Notes under the pieces: generated by a model
The model's database searches: none
What the model was told of the DNA's origin: nothing
What the model saw: only the letters and a program-made list of their open reading frames with translations
Program-made: the position numbers and the translations under genes
Shown: in pieces, positions 26,552 through 36,612 of the stretch
Numbering within the stretch: the stretch's first letter is position 1
Layout of the letters: every line of letters starts with the position of its first letter
Assembly (NCBI RefSeq): GCF_009856825.1
Contig: NZ_WVTD01000001.1
Span: 124,001-188,000, forward strand
Source of the DNA: Novosphingobium silvae
GTDB taxonomy: Bacteria > Pseudomonadota > Alphaproteobacteria > Sphingomonadales > Sphingomonadaceae
Direction: 5' to 3'
DNA length: 64,000 bases

Positions 26552-27715
26552 ATGAGCACGCTCGATTCCCACCTCGAGGCAGCGCTGGCGCGGATCGGGC
26601 GCGCCGGTCAGCGCCGAACGCTTCGCCCTGCCACTCTGCTGCCGGGCGGCCGCGTCGAGCGCGATGGCCGCATGCTGCTGGACTTTTCGAGCAACGACTA
26701 TCTTGGCCTCGCCCGCCATCCGCTGCTGGCACAGCGCGCCGGGCAGTGGGCCGCCGCTCATGGTGCCGGCGCGGGCGCCTCGCGGCTGGTGACCGGCACG
26801 AGCGAACGCCACCTCATGCTCGAGGCGCGCATCGCCGCGTTCAAGGCGTGCGAGGCCGCACTCCTCTTCGCGAGCGGGTGGCAGGCCAATGCGACGGTAA
26901 TCCCCGCGCTGCTTGCGGCCATTCCGCGCACGGCCGTGTTCGCCGACCGCCTGATCCATGCCTCGATGCATGCCGGGTTGGCCGCGGCAGGTGCGCGCCA
27001 GCACCGCTTCCGCCACAACGACCTTGGCCATCTGGAAACCCTGCTGGCCGAGAAGGGGGCGAATGCCCCGGCCCGGCTGATCCTGACCGAAACGGTCTTC
27101 TCGATGGATGGCGACCGTGCCGACATGGTGCGGCTGGCCGAAATCGCCGAGCGCTACGACGCCGTCCTCTTCGTGGACGAAGCGCATGCCACCGGAGTGC
27201 TGGGGCCGCAGGGGCGCGGGCTCACCGCGCTCGTGCCGGGCCGGGTAGACGTGGTGATGGGCACTTTCAGCAAGGCGCTTGGCAGCTTCGGTGCCTATGT
27301 GGCGGGATCGCGCGCGTTGATCGACTATCTGGTCAATTCGGCCAGCGGCTTCGTCTTCACCACCGCCCCGCCGCCGGCCGTGCTGGGTGCAATCGACGCG
27401 GCGCTCGACCTGGTGCCGGACATGGAGCCGCAGCGCGCCCACCTCGCCCGACTGTCCGAGCGGCTGCGCAGCGGCCTTGCGCGGCTCGGTCTGGAGTACG
27501 GCGCATCCTCGACCCAGATCGTTCCCGCCGTGATCGGCCCGGAGGACGAGGCGATGGCCCTGTCGGCACGCCTCGAGGCTGCCGGTTTCCTTGCCTCGGC
27601 GATACGCCCGCCCACGGTTCCGGCGGGAACCAGCCGCCTTCGCCTTGCCCTGCGCGCCGGGCACACCGAGGTAGACGTCGACGCCCTGCTTGCAGCGATC
27701 GAGGCGCAGCGGTGA
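26552..27715 (+). CDS. bioF: 8-amino-7-oxononanoate synthase
   Basis: The protein is 387 aa, E. coli BioF being 384. It condenses pimeloyl-ACP with alanine, the first ring-building step of biotin synthesis. PLP lysine is Lys241 in GTFSKALGSFG. Other family motifs are DFSSNDYLGLA, GAGASRLVTGTSERH and VDEAHATGVLG. ATG 26552 is chosen; GTG just before it is in frame. It opens the bioF-bioH-like-bioC-bioD-bioA operon, and its stop overlaps the next start. Confidence 0.95.
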   Translation: MSTLDSHLEAALARIGRAGQRRTLRPATLLPGGRVERDGRMLLDFSSNDYLGLARHPLLAQRAGQWAAAHGAGAGASRLVTGTSERHLMLEARIAAFKACEAALLFASGWQANATVIPALLAAIPRTAVFADRLIHASMHAGLAAAGARQHRFRHNDLGHLETLLAEKGANAPARLILTETVFSMDGDRADMVRLAEIAERYDAVLFVDEAHATGVLGPQGRGLTALVPGRVDVVMGTFSKALGSFGAYVAGSRALIDYLVNSASGFVFTTAPPPAVLGAIDAALDLVPDMEPQRAHLARLSERLRSGLARLGLEYGASSTQIVPAVIGPEDEAMALSARLEAAGFLASAIRPPTVPAGTSRLRLALRAGHTEVDVDALLAAIEAQR

Positions 27716-28347
27716 AACTGCTGTTCGCCCACGGCTGGGGCTTCGACCGCCACTTCTGGGCTCCGCTCGCCGCGCTCCTGCCGGAATGGGAGCATGCAAT
27801 CGACGATCGCGGCTATTTCGGCGCGCCTGTGCAGCCGGGGGTGGAGGGGCCCTGCCTGGCGGTGACTCACTCGTTCGGGACCATGCGCGTGCTGGCGGCC
27901 CCGCCGATGGGGCTGGTGGGGATCGTCGCGATCAACGGCTTCGAGCGCTTCAGTGCGGTTCCGGGCCGGGCCGGCGTCCCGCTGCGCGTGATCGACCGCA
28001 TGCTCCGCCGCTTCGAGACGGAGCCTCGTGCCGTGCTCGCGGAGTTCCGGCGCACCTGCGGCAGCGATGAAGGCTTCGGCGAGATCGACGCGGGCCTTCT
28101 GCATACGGACCTCCTGCGCCTGCGCGATGCCGCCCCGCCGCTGCCGGAAGTGCCGGTGCTCATGATACACGGCGGGCAAGACCCGCTGCTGCCCGCCGCC
28201 ATGCGCGAAGAGGCCTTCGCCGGTGCGGACCTGCGGCGGATGGATCATCCCGAGGGCGGCCACCTGCTTCCGCTCGAGGCACCGGCGCTTTGTGCGGCGG
28301 CAGTACGCGGCATGGCGGCGGCACTGGCAGAAAGGGCGGCACCGTGA
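27712..28347 (+). CDS. BioH-like alpha/beta hydrolase (pimeloyl-ACP methyl ester esterase candidate)
   Basis: The protein is 211 aa and starts at GTG 27712, overlapping the bioF stop (GTGA). Its start LLFAHGWGFDRHFWAPL is BioH-like. A catalytic triad can be placed at Ser54, Asp157 (HGGQDPLLP) and His184 (EGGHLLPLE). The nucleophile elbow reads THSFG instead of the usual G-x-S-x-G. In the operon it takes the place of the gatekeeper that removes the methyl group added by BioC. The protein is shorter than E. coli BioH (256 aa) and may have a reduced lid. It could be a distinct esterase family filling the same role. Confidence 0.72.
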   Translation: MKLLFAHGWGFDRHFWAPLAALLPEWEHAIDDRGYFGAPVQPGVEGPCLAVTHSFGTMRVLAAPPMGLVGIVAINGFERFSAVPGRAGVPLRVIDRMLRRFETEPRAVLAEFRRTCGSDEGFGEIDAGLLHTDLLRLRDAAPPLPEVPVLMIHGGQDPLLPAAMREEAFAGADLRRMDHPEGGHLLPLEAPALCAAAVRGMAAALAERAAP

Positions 28348-29108
28348 ACAGGCGCGAGCGTATCCGCGATGCTTTCGCAGCCGCCTCTGGCTACGATGGC
28401 AACGCCCGCGTCCAGCGCGAGGTCGCACGGCGCCTCGCCGCACGCATCGCCGGGCTGCAACTGCGTGCTGCGCCCCGCGTGCTGGAAATCGGCTGCGGCA
28501 CCGGGTTCCTCACGCAAGCCCTGGCCGACACCGACCTCGGCGGCGAGTGGCTGGTCACCGACATCGCTCCCGAAATGGTGGAGCGCTGCAGGAGCCGGTT
28601 CGTCGGTGCCAGGCAGCCCGCCGCGCTGCGCTTCGCGGTGCTCGACGGCGAGCGCGGCACTCCTTCAGGTGGCCCTTTCGACCTCATTTGCTCCAGCCTT
28701 GCCGTGCAGTGGTTCGACGACACGCCAGCAGCGCTTGCCCGCATGGCGGGCTGGCTCGCGCCCGGGGGGCACCTTGTCGTGACCACGCTCGGCCCCGGCA
28801 GCTTTGCCGAGTGGCGCGCCGCGCACGCGGCCGAGGGGATCGCGCCGGGCACTCCCGCCTTTGCCCCGGTGGAGCACTTTGCCGCACTTCCCGGCGCCTC
28901 GATCGAGGTGGAGTGCCATGCCGAGCGCCACGAGAGCCCCCGCGCCTTCCTGCACGCGCTGAAAGCGATCGGGGCGGGCACTTCGCACCCCGGACATCGC
29001 CCGCTCGCCCCCGGCCGGCTCCGCCGCGTCATGACCCGTTTCGCCCAAAGCGGATGCGAAGTCACTTACGAGGTCGTGACCTGCCACCTGCGCCGCGCTA
29101 CGGCATAG
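28344..29108 (+). CDS. bioC: Malonyl-ACP O-methyltransferase
   Basis: The protein is 254 aa, the same size class as E. coli BioC (251). GTG 28344 overlaps the upstream stop. It has the class I methyltransferase fold with [15 protein letters not shown] (motif I) and [11 protein letters not shown] (motif II). The start [22 protein letters not shown] is the BioC-typical segment. It methylates malonyl-ACP so that fatty-acid enzymes can build the pimeloyl chain. Together with the BioH-like gene it forms the BioC-BioH route. Confidence 0.88.
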   Translation: MNRRERIRDAFAAASGYDGNARVQREVARRLAARIAGLQLRAAPRVLEIGCGTGFLTQALADTDLGGEWLVTDIAPEMVERCRSRFVGARQPAALRFAVLDGERGTPSGGPFDLICSSLAVQWFDDTPAALARMAGWLAPGGHLVVTTLGPGSFAEWRAAHAAEGIAPGTPAFAPVEHFAALPGASIEVECHAERHESPRAFLHALKAIGAGTSHPGHRPLAPGRLRRVMTRFAQSGCEVTYEVVTCHLRRATA

Positions 29109-29187
29109 GACAAGCAGAACGACGCCGCCCCTGCCGTTCGCACAAGGCGGGGGATCTACTTCACATTCCTGTCAGCGGTCCCGATCC

Positions 29188-29820
29188 ATGCCCTTTCGTC
29201 CCATCATCGTAACCGGAACCGACACCGGTATCGGCAAGACCGTGTTCGCCGCCGCTCTGGCGGGTGCGCTCGGCGCGCATTACTGGAAGCCCGTGCAGGC
29301 CGGGATCGAGGATGAAGGCACCGACGCACAGCGCGTGGCCCACCTTTCCGGCCTTCCGCGCGAACGGGTGCTGGACGAGGCGTATTGCCTGCAGACGCCC
29401 TGCTCGCCGCATCTGGCAGCGGAGATCGACGGTCTGGCGATCGACCCTGCTCGCCTGTCCCTTCCTAAGGTGGAAGGGCATCTGGTGGTCGAAGGTGCAG
29501 GCGGCGTGCTCGTCCCCCTGTCGCGCAGCCAGACCTATGCCGATCAGTTCGCCAGCTGGGGCGCGCCGGTCGTCCTGGTCGCACGCACGATGCTGGGCAC
29601 CATCAACCACAGCCTTCTCTCCATCGAAGCCCTGCGCGCCCGCTCCGTGCCGATCCTGGGCATAGCCTTCGTCGGCGATCCGGTTGAGGACAGCGAGGCC
29701 ACGATCTGCGCCATGGCCGGGGTGAAGCGGCTGGGCCGCCTGCCGCCCCTGGATCCGCTTGAACCCGGGGCACTGCGCGCCGCATTTGCCGCAAACTTCC
29801 GGCTGGAGGATTTCGCATGA
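29188..29820 (+). CDS. bioD: Dethiobiotin synthetase
   Basis: The protein is 210 aa. The P-loop GTDTGIGKT at 10-18 is near the N terminus. WKPVQAG and the [12 protein letters not shown] segment are BioD signatures. It closes the ureido ring using CO2 and ATP. It overlaps bioA by four bases (ATGA). The 79 bases between bioC and bioD are the longest gap in the operon and show no clear promoter. Confidence 0.94.
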   Translation: MPFRPIIVTGTDTGIGKTVFAAALAGALGAHYWKPVQAGIEDEGTDAQRVAHLSGLPRERVLDEAYCLQTPCSPHLAAEIDGLAIDPARLSLPKVEGHLVVEGAGGVLVPLSRSQTYADQFASWGAPVVLVARTMLGTINHSLLSIEALRARSVPILGIAFVGDPVEDSEATICAMAGVKRLGRLPPLDPLEPGALRAAFAANFRLEDFA

Positions 29821-31073
29821 GCCGTTCCGCGATCTGGCACCCCTTCACCCAGCATGGCCTGTGTGAGCCGATCCCCCTCGTCACCCATGCCGAAGGAGCG
29901 CGGCTCCATACGTCCGACGGGCGGCGCGTGATCGATGCGATCTCCTCGTGGTGGGTGACGACGCATGGCCACTGCCACCCCCGCATCATGGCTGCCATCG
30001 CCGAGCAGGCGGGAAAGCTGGACCAGCTGATCTTCGCCGGGTGGACCCACGAGCCGGCCGAAGCCGTGGCCGCCGGGCTGACCGCGATCATGCCGCCCGA
30101 ACTGACCAGGGTGTTCTTCTCCGATTCGGGCTCCACCAGTGTCGAAGTCGCGCTCAAGATGGCGCTGGGCTACTGGCATGCGCGAGGGCAGGCACGGCAC
30201 CGCATCGTGGTGATGGAACACAGCTATCACGGCGATACCATCGGCGCGATGTCGGTGGGAGAACGCGGCGTCTTCAACCAGCCGTACCAGCCGCTGCTGT
30301 TCGATGTCGGCCGCATTCCCTTTCCGCGTGCCGGAGCCGAGCAGGCGACGCTCGATGCGCTCGAGGCGCTGTGCCGGGCCGGAGATGCCGCCGCCCTCAT
30401 TGTGGAGCCGCTGGTGCTCGGCGCGGGCGGCATGCTCGTCTACAAGCTCGAGACCCTGCGCGCCATGCGAGAGATCTGCGCGGCGCATGGCGTGCTGTTC
30501 ATCGCCGACGAAGTCATGACCGGGTGGGGCCGCACGGGCACTCTGCTCGCCTGCGAACAGGCGGGCGTGGTGCCCGATATCCTGTGCCTGTCCAAAGGGC
30601 TGACCGGCGGCGCCCTGCCGCTCGCCGTGACGATGGCGATCGAACCGGTGTTCGAGGCCCACTGGTCCACCGACCGCGCGCGGATGTTCTTCCACTCGTC
30701 CAGCTACACCGCCAACCCGCTCGCCTGCGCGGCCGCGGCGGCCAACCTAGCCATCTGGGCCGAAGAGCCGGTGATGGAATGCGTCACCGACCTGGCGGCC
30801 CGCCAGTCGGGCTGGCTGGAGAAGCTCGGCCGGTTCTGTCATTTCGAGAACCCGCGCGTTCTCGGCACCATCGCCGCGCTGGACATTCGCACGCGGGGCG
30901 AAGGTGGCTACATGGACGGCCTCGCCCCGCAACTCATGGCGTTCTTCCGGGCAAGAGACGTGCTGCTCCGTCCCCTCGGCAACACGGTCTATGTGATGCC
31001 CCCCTACTGCATCACCGACGACCAGCTGGACGAGGTCTGGAACGCCATCGGCGAGGCGGTGATCACGTTCTGA
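29817..31073 (+). CDS. bioA: Adenosylmethionine-8-amino-7-oxononanoate aminotransferase
   Basis: The protein is 418 aa, fold type I class III. PLP lysine is Lys260 in CLSKGLTGG. Family features are WHPFTQH at the start, [26 protein letters not shown] and [11 protein letters not shown]. It transfers an amino group from SAM to make 7,8-diaminopelargonate. It is the last gene of the operon. Biotin synthase (bioB) is not present and must be encoded elsewhere. Confidence 0.95.
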   Translation: MSRSAIWHPFTQHGLCEPIPLVTHAEGARLHTSDGRRVIDAISSWWVTTHGHCHPRIMAAIAEQAGKLDQLIFAGWTHEPAEAVAAGLTAIMPPELTRVFFSDSGSTSVEVALKMALGYWHARGQARHRIVVMEHSYHGDTIGAMSVGERGVFNQPYQPLLFDVGRIPFPRAGAEQATLDALEALCRAGDAAALIVEPLVLGAGGMLVYKLETLRAMREICAAHGVLFIADEVMTGWGRTGTLLACEQAGVVPDILCLSKGLTGGALPLAVTMAIEPVFEAHWSTDRARMFFHSSSYTANPLACAAAAANLAIWAEEPVMECVTDLAARQSGWLEKLGRFCHFENPRVLGTIAALDIRTRGEGGYMDGLAPQLMAFFRARDVLLRPLGNTVYVMPPYCITDDQLDEVWNAIGEAVITF

Positions 31074-31130
31074 ACTTTCCGGCTGGTCCCCGCCTCCGGA
31101 CCGGATGCCGGCTCAGGAGCGGAAGGCACT

Positions 31131-31158
31131 CGCCGGGCGAAAGGTTATCCGCCCGGCG
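31131..31158. terminator. Bidirectional hairpin between convergent bioA and map
   Basis: CGCCGGGCG and CGCCCGGCG form a perfect 9-bp stem with a ten-base loop, midway in the 137-base gap between convergent genes. A U-tract is lacking on both sides, so it may only help termination. Confidence 0.55.
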
Positions 31159-31210
31159 CCACGCCCCGAACGACGCAGCGCGCAGCGGAACGGCAGGGCG
31201 CGAGAAAGCG

Positions 31211-32044
31211 TCAGGCGTAGGGGGGCTTGTGCAGGCCTGCGGGGCTCGTCGTGAAGATCTCGCAGCCATCCTCGGTGATGCCGATGGAGTGCTCGAACTG
31301 CGCCGAAAGCGACTTGTCGCGCGTGACCGCCGTCCAGCCATCCGCAAGCAGCTTCACCGGCGGCTTGCCCAGATTGATCATCGGCTCGATCGTCATGAAC
31401 ATGCCGGGACGCAGTTCCGGACCGGTGCCGGGGCGGCCGGCGTGAACCACTTCGGGGGCATCATGGAACAGGCGTCCGAGGCCGTGGCCGCAGAACTCGC
31501 GCACCACGCCGTAGCGGTTCGCTTCGGCATAGGCCTGGATGGCGGCGCCGATGTCTCCCACCCGGTTGCCCGGCCGGGCTTCGGCAATGCCGATCATCAG
31601 GCACTCGTACGTGACGTCCACCAGGCGGCGGGCTTTCAGGGGCACATCCCCCACCAGGTACATGCGGCTGGTATCGCCGTGCCAGCCGTCGAGCAGCGGG
31701 GTGACGTCGATATTGACGATGTCGCCGTCCTTGAGCGTCTTTTCCGATGGGATGCCGTGGCAGACGACGTGATTGATCGAGATGCAGCACGAATGCGCGT
31801 AGCCGCGATAGCCCAGCGTCGCGGGGACCGCACCGCCCGCGAGCGTCAGTTCGCGTACCTTGTCGTCGATCGCGGCGGTCGTGACACCGGGCTGCACCAT
31901 GGGCGCGATCTCGTCGAGGATGCTTGCCGCGAGGCGGCCGGCGCGGCGCATGCCCTCGAACCCTTCGGGGCCATGCAGCTTGATGGTGCCATCGCGCAGG
32001 AGAGCTTCCTCCTGGCCGGGCTCTACGATCTGGTATTCGGTCAT
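31211..32044 (-). CDS. map: Methionine aminopeptidase, type I
   Basis: The protein is 277 aa. It removes initiator Met in the cytosol. The metal ligands appear in NIDVTPLLDGWHGDTSRM (two Asp), FCGHGLGRLFHDAP (His), TIEPMI (Glu) and the late Glu in QFEHSIGITEDG. Start MTEYQIVEPG at 32044 follows AGGG; an in-frame ATG at 32062 is possible. It has an N-terminal extension of about 25 residues compared with E. coli Map. Confidence 0.95.
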   Translation of the reverse strand: MTEYQIVEPGQEEALLRDGTIKLHGPEGFEGMRRAGRLAASILDEIAPMVQPGVTTAAIDDKVRELTLAGGAVPATLGYRGYAHSCCISINHVVCHGIPSEKTLKDGDIVNIDVTPLLDGWHGDTSRMYLVGDVPLKARRLVDVTYECLMIGIAEARPGNRVGDIGAAIQAYAEANRYGVVREFCGHGLGRLFHDAPEVVHAGRPGTGPELRPGMFMTIEPMINLGKPPVKLLADGWTAVTRDKSLSAQFEHSIGITEDGCEIFTTSPAGLHKPPYA

Positions 32045-32127
32045 GGTCCCTAGATAGCGCATGCAGGCCCGGATTGCGAGGTCGGAAGGATACCGGCGGC
32101 TCGCACCCCGCTGCCTGCCCGATCCGC

Positions 32128-32946
32128 TCAGTTCCTGGCCGAGAAAGCGGAGCGGTACTGGGGCTTGAGCGCGGCCATCACCTTACCCGTCACCGGCAGC
32201 GTTATCTCGTAGCTTCCTTCGGCATAAGGGCCAGCCTCGTAGGGCGCGACGAGCACGCCGATGCGATCGAAGGTCCGATTGTTCGACGAGCCCAGGATCA
32301 GCGTCTGCGCGGTGGGATCGATGCACTCGGTGAACATCTGCCCGCCGCGCTGCACCGGCTCGCCGCGCTTCTTCGCACGCTGCTGGTCGAGCGCATCGCA
32401 GAACGGCGCCTGGATCGACTGGCGCAGGCTCTCCGCGTTGGTAAAAAGTTCGGCGGGCTTGCGCGGTGTGCCCGCCGCGCGGTCCCACAGCAGCGTATCG
32501 TAATTCGTCATCCCGTGCGCGCCGCCGGAATATTCGAACAGCGTCGCCGAAAGCGAAAGCCATCCGGGCAGGTCGGTCACGACCCTCCAGTCCACCTGCC
32601 GCTCGTAGGCGTGGAAGGGATAGCCATCCTTGTCCATCTCCGCCTTGCCCGCGCGGGCAGAACTGTCGACATCCGAGCGTGCCGCTTCGAGCCGCCCCTC
32701 AAGCATCTGGTTGAGCGCGGGGATCGCCGCCGCTTGGGCGGGATAGGCATAGGCGAAGGAGTAGAACTCGTTGCTCACCTTCTCCGCCCGGCCCTTGGGC
32801 GGCGGTGCCTCGGTTGCAGGAGCGGGCGTTGCCGGCGATCCGTCCGCCTCCAGTGTCGCGGAAGCGCTGGGCGCAGGTTGCGGCGATGTGCCGCAAGCCG
32901 CCGCGCCCGTCAGCGCCATGATCGCCACTAGGCCGCGATATCGCAT
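32128..32946 (-). CDS. Lipoprotein with DUF4163/DUF3298 (RsiV/PdaC-like) domains
   Basis: The protein is 272 aa starting at ATG 32946, with AGAGGAA upstream. Lipobox AAAC is at about 15-18, followed by a Pro/Ala/Thr-rich linker. Mature part has the pattern EFYSFAYAYP, SLSATLFEYSGGAHGMTNYDTLLW and a later DUF3298-like core. The SGGAHG segment is typical of DUF3298. Related domains bind lysozyme in Bacillus RsiV. In gram-negative lipoproteins the role is unknown. It is divergent from the leucyl aminopeptidase gene. Confidence 0.8.
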   Translation of the reverse strand: MRYRGLVAIMALTGAAACGTSPQPAPSASATLEADGSPATPAPATEAPPPKGRAEKVSNEFYSFAYAYPAQAAAIPALNQMLEGRLEAARSDVDSSARAGKAEMDKDGYPFHAYERQVDWRVVTDLPGWLSLSATLFEYSGGAHGMTNYDTLLWDRAAGTPRKPAELFTNAESLRQSIQAPFCDALDQQRAKKRGEPVQRGGQMFTECIDPTAQTLILGSSNNRTFDRIGVLVAPYEAGPYAEGSYEITLPVTGKVMAALKPQYRSAFSARN

Positions 32947-32995
32947 CAAGATTCCTCTCGCACTCGGGTTGGCAGGGAGGCTAGAGATTACGCGC

Positions 32996-34390
32996 ATGAG
33001 CGACAAGAACGCATTGATCCAGCCCGATCGCGGCCAGAAGGCCGTTTCCCTTCATCTCGTCGACAAGGACGGACTGGAGAAATTCCTGACGGGGCTGAGC
33101 GTTCCCCAGCGCGCGGCGATCGCCGCAAACCGCTTCACCGCTGCCGCCAACGACCTTGCCGTGATCCCGGACGGCGACGGCTGGGCAGCCGTACTGGGGG
33201 TCGCGAATGCGGCCGCGCTTTCGACCTGGTGCATGGCGAAGCTGGCCGAAAAGCTTCCTGCGGGCACTTATCGCCGCGTGGGGGGCGAGCCTGGTCCAGC
33301 GGTCCTGGGCTGGATCCTGGGCCAGTACAGCTTCGACCGCTACCTTTCCGAGCCGGAGGAGGAAGGCCCGCGCATTCTCCTCAGCGGAGAGCCGGCAACG
33401 ATCGATGCCTTCACCGCCGAAGCGGAAGCGGTCATGCTGGTGCGCGATCTCGTGAACACGCCGGCTGAGGACATGGGGCCGGGCCAGCTGGAAGCGGAGG
33501 CCGAAGCGCTCCACAAGGCTTATCGCGCGGAAATCCGCGTCACGCGCGGCGACATGCTCGAACGCGAGTTTCCCATGGTTCATGCCGTGGGCAGGGCTGC
33601 GGGCCGCTCCCACGCGCCGCGCCTGATCGAGCTGGAGTGGGGCGACCCGTCGCATCCGCGCGTGGCGATCGTGGGCAAGGGGGTATGCTTCGATTCGGGC
33701 GGGCTGGACGTGAAGCCCTCGGCGGGCATGCTGCTCATGAAGAAGGACATGGGCGGCGCGGCTCATGCGCTGGCACTCGCCCGCCTCGTCATGGCCGCGA
33801 ACCTTCCGGTGCGCCTGCACGTGCTGATCCCGGCGGTAGAGAACGCGATCTCGGGCAATTCCTTCCGCCCGGGCGACGTCCTGCGCAGCCGTGCCGGCAT
33901 TTCGGTCGAGATCGGCAACACCGATGCCGAAGGCCGCCTCATCCTGGGCGATGCGCTTACCCGCGCGGGCGAAGGCGCAGACGGCACGAGGCCCGAACTG
34001 GTGATCGACTTCGCGACCCTGACCGGCGCTGCGCGCGTGGCCGTGGGCCCCGATCTTCCCGCCCTTTTCGCTCGCGACGACGCCACCGCCGAAGCGCTGC
34101 TCGCCGCCGGCAGGGCAGCCGACGATCCCTGCTGGCGCCTGCCGCTCCACGAAGGGTACCGCGAATACCTGAAGTCCGAAGTGGCGGACATCAACAACGC
34201 GGGATCCAGCGGCTTTGCAGGGGCGAGCACGGCCGCCCTGTTCCTCGACCGTTTTCTCCCGGCCGACATCGACTGGGCCCACTTCGACACTTTCGCGTGG
34301 CGCCCTGCGGCAAGGCCCGGTCGGCCCAAGGGCGGGGAGGCTCTGGGACTGCGCGCGGCCTGGCACATGCTTCGCGGCCGCTATGCCTGA
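32996..34390 (+). CDS. Leucyl aminopeptidase family (M17)
   Basis: The protein is 464 aa. The C-terminal catalytic domain has KGVCFDSGGLDVKPSAGM, MKKDMGGAAHAL and the family signature NTDAEGRLIL, giving Lys and Asp/Glu ligands for two zinc ions. The N-terminal domain is shorter and divergent from E. coli PepA. It starts at ATG 32996; a purine-rich AGGGAGG sits 15 bases upstream, rather far. It lies upstream of the SH3 protein and argC on the same strand. Confidence 0.93.
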   Translation: MSDKNALIQPDRGQKAVSLHLVDKDGLEKFLTGLSVPQRAAIAANRFTAAANDLAVIPDGDGWAAVLGVANAAALSTWCMAKLAEKLPAGTYRRVGGEPGPAVLGWILGQYSFDRYLSEPEEEGPRILLSGEPATIDAFTAEAEAVMLVRDLVNTPAEDMGPGQLEAEAEALHKAYRAEIRVTRGDMLEREFPMVHAVGRAAGRSHAPRLIELEWGDPSHPRVAIVGKGVCFDSGGLDVKPSAGMLLMKKDMGGAAHALALARLVMAANLPVRLHVLIPAVENAISGNSFRPGDVLRSRAGISVEIGNTDAEGRLILGDALTRAGEGADGTRPELVIDFATLTGAARVAVGPDLPALFARDDATAEALLAAGRAADDPCWRLPLHEGYREYLKSEVADINNAGSSGFAGASTAALFLDRFLPADIDWAHFDTFAWRPAARPGRPKGGEALGLRAAWHMLRGRYA

Positions 34391-34508
34391 CCTTGCGGTA
34401 GCGCCGCGCTTCCGCTAGGCGCGCGCATCCTTGGCTCTTGGAGACGCACCGACGTTGGCACCTGTGGATTCGCATACCCGCCCTCCCCGGACCGAAGGCA
34501 TGCTTGCC

Positions 34509-34808
34509 ATGACCGGCCCGAGCGTGCGCGCGGATCCCGGCTGCCTTCCCGTCCGCGGCGACCTTGCCCATATTAAGCTGGCGGGCCGCTACTTCGTGCC
34601 GCACTATGCCGTTCCCATGCCTCACGCCCTCGCCGAAGACGCGGTGCTGCGCAGCTTCGGGCGTGACGATGCGGATGTGCTAGCGCAGCTTCCGGCAGGC
34701 GCGACTTTCAACGTCCTCGACATCGCCGGACAATGGGCCTGGGGCCAGCTGGGCGAGGACGGGCAGGTCGGCTACGTCGCGCTCGGCCAACTGGTGGCAC
34801 TGGACTGA
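34509..34808 (+). CDS. Orphan bacterial SH3-domain protein, NlpC/P60-type N-terminal half
   Basis: The protein is about 99 aa. The segment GDLAHIKLAGRYFVPHYAVPMP followed by a bacterial SH3 fold (LRSFGRDD to GYVALGQLVALD) resembles the front part of C40-family (NlpC/P60) murein peptidases. The catalytic Cys-His domain that should follow is absent, because the frame stops at 34808 and overlaps argC (TGATG). Start is uncertain: ATG 34509 has GAAGG ten bases upstream, but ATG 34500 and upstream TTG/GTG codons are in frame. It may be a truncated relic or a stand-alone binding domain. Confidence 0.6.
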   Translation: MTGPSVRADPGCLPVRGDLAHIKLAGRYFVPHYAVPMPHALAEDAVLRSFGRDDADVLAQLPAGATFNVLDIAGQWAWGQLGEDGQVGYVALGQLVALD

Positions 34809-35731
34809 TGGCGCACACGCTCTTCATCGACGGCGCGGCCGGAACCACCGGTCTCGAGATCGCCGAACGCCTGGCGGGCCGCGCCGAGTTCGACCTGATC
34901 GTCCTCGATGACGAGCGCCGCAAGGACGATGCAGCGCGAAGTGAAGCGCTGAACGATGCCGACTTCGTGATCCTCTGCCTGCCCGACGATGCCGCACGAT
35001 CGGCCGTCGGCATGATCGCCAACGATCGCACACGCGTGATCGATGCATCCTCGGCCTTCCGCACCGCACCCGACTGGGCCTACGGTTTCCCCGAAGTGAC
35101 CGGGCGCGACACGATCGCATCAGCCATGCGGGTCAGCAACCCGGGATGCTATCCCACCGGCTTCATCGCTCTCGTCGCTCCGCTGGTGCGGGCGGGGCTG
35201 CTGCCCGCCGACTGGCCTTATGTCTGCCATGCCGTCTCGGGCTATTCAGGCGGCGGCAAGGCCCTGATCGCCCGCTTCGAAGCGGATGCCGACATCGCCT
35301 TTCGCGCCTACGGCCTCGCGCTTGGCCACAAGCACGTGCCTGAGATGCAGGCCCATGCAGGGCTCGTCCATGCGCCGGTCTTCGCGCCTGCGGTGGTCCC
35401 TGCCCATCGCGGGATGCTGGTCGAAGTGCCGCTGCATCTCTCGATGATGCCTGCCGCCGGATCGGCGGACACCCTTCGCGAAACGCTCGCGACCTTCTAC
35501 GCCGACAGCCCGGTGGTAAACGTCGTGGGCGATACGCCCGACGAGCTGCTGCTGCGGGGCTCAGCACAGCCGGTGGACACCCTCACCCTGCGCGTGTTCG
35601 GCGCAGCCGACGGCAGCCAGGCTCGCCTCGTCGCCATGCTCGACAACCTGGGCAAGGGGGCAAGCGGCGCAGCCGTGCAGAACCTCAACATCATGGCCGG
35701 ACTGGACGAAGCCGCGGGCCTTCGCCTCTGA
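34808..35731 (+). CDS. argC: N-acetyl-gamma-glutamyl-phosphate reductase (short type)
   Basis: The protein is 307 aa, the type 2 short form of ArgC. It reduces N-acetylglutamyl phosphate in arginine synthesis. Active-site Cys114 is in SNPGCYPTG. The start shows the NAD(P)-binding pattern IDGAAGTTGLEIAERL, and GHKHVPEM carries a conserved His. The ATG overlaps the SH3 gene's stop. No other arg gene is adjacent. Confidence 0.94.
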   Translation: MAHTLFIDGAAGTTGLEIAERLAGRAEFDLIVLDDERRKDDAARSEALNDADFVILCLPDDAARSAVGMIANDRTRVIDASSAFRTAPDWAYGFPEVTGRDTIASAMRVSNPGCYPTGFIALVAPLVRAGLLPADWPYVCHAVSGYSGGGKALIARFEADADIAFRAYGLALGHKHVPEMQAHAGLVHAPVFAPAVVPAHRGMLVEVPLHLSMMPAAGSADTLRETLATFYADSPVVNVVGDTPDELLLRGSAQPVDTLTLRVFGAADGSQARLVAMLDNLGKGASGAAVQNLNIMAGLDEAAGLRL

Positions 35732-35902
35732 CCTTCACGGGCAGGCTTCGTCCCGCCCGCCCGATGCAATGTTGCTGAAGCGGAGAGCGTGGCCTCCAAG
35801 ACCCGCGCTTTCGCACATCACTCAACACTGTCCCGGCATAGCGCGCTACCGACCTGTCGAAGCGCGGCTTTTTCGCATGTGCCGCACACAGGCCCGCATC
35901 GT

Positions 35903-35919
35903 TGCACAATTTTAGGGCA
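35903..35919 (+). promoter_or_regulatory. NtrC-like site upstream of glnB
   Basis: TGCAC-N7-GGGCA differs from the NtrC consensus TGCAC-N7-GTGCA at one base. It lies about 140 bp before the sigma-54-like promoter, a common enhancer distance. It is in the 426-base stretch between argC and glnB, which shows no convincing gene. Confidence 0.45.
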
Positions 35920-35938
35920 CGCGCTGCCTCAATGTTGA

Positions 35939-36496
<558 letters not shown>

Positions 36497-36612
36497 ACCC
36501 GGCTACGGCCGGCATGGGAAGCGCGCAGGGCATGGGGGCCGGCGCGCGTCCGCAACAAGACCAACCCTATCCTCTTTCGGGATCGGAAGAGTAACGCTGG
36601 AGAACCAAGAAG

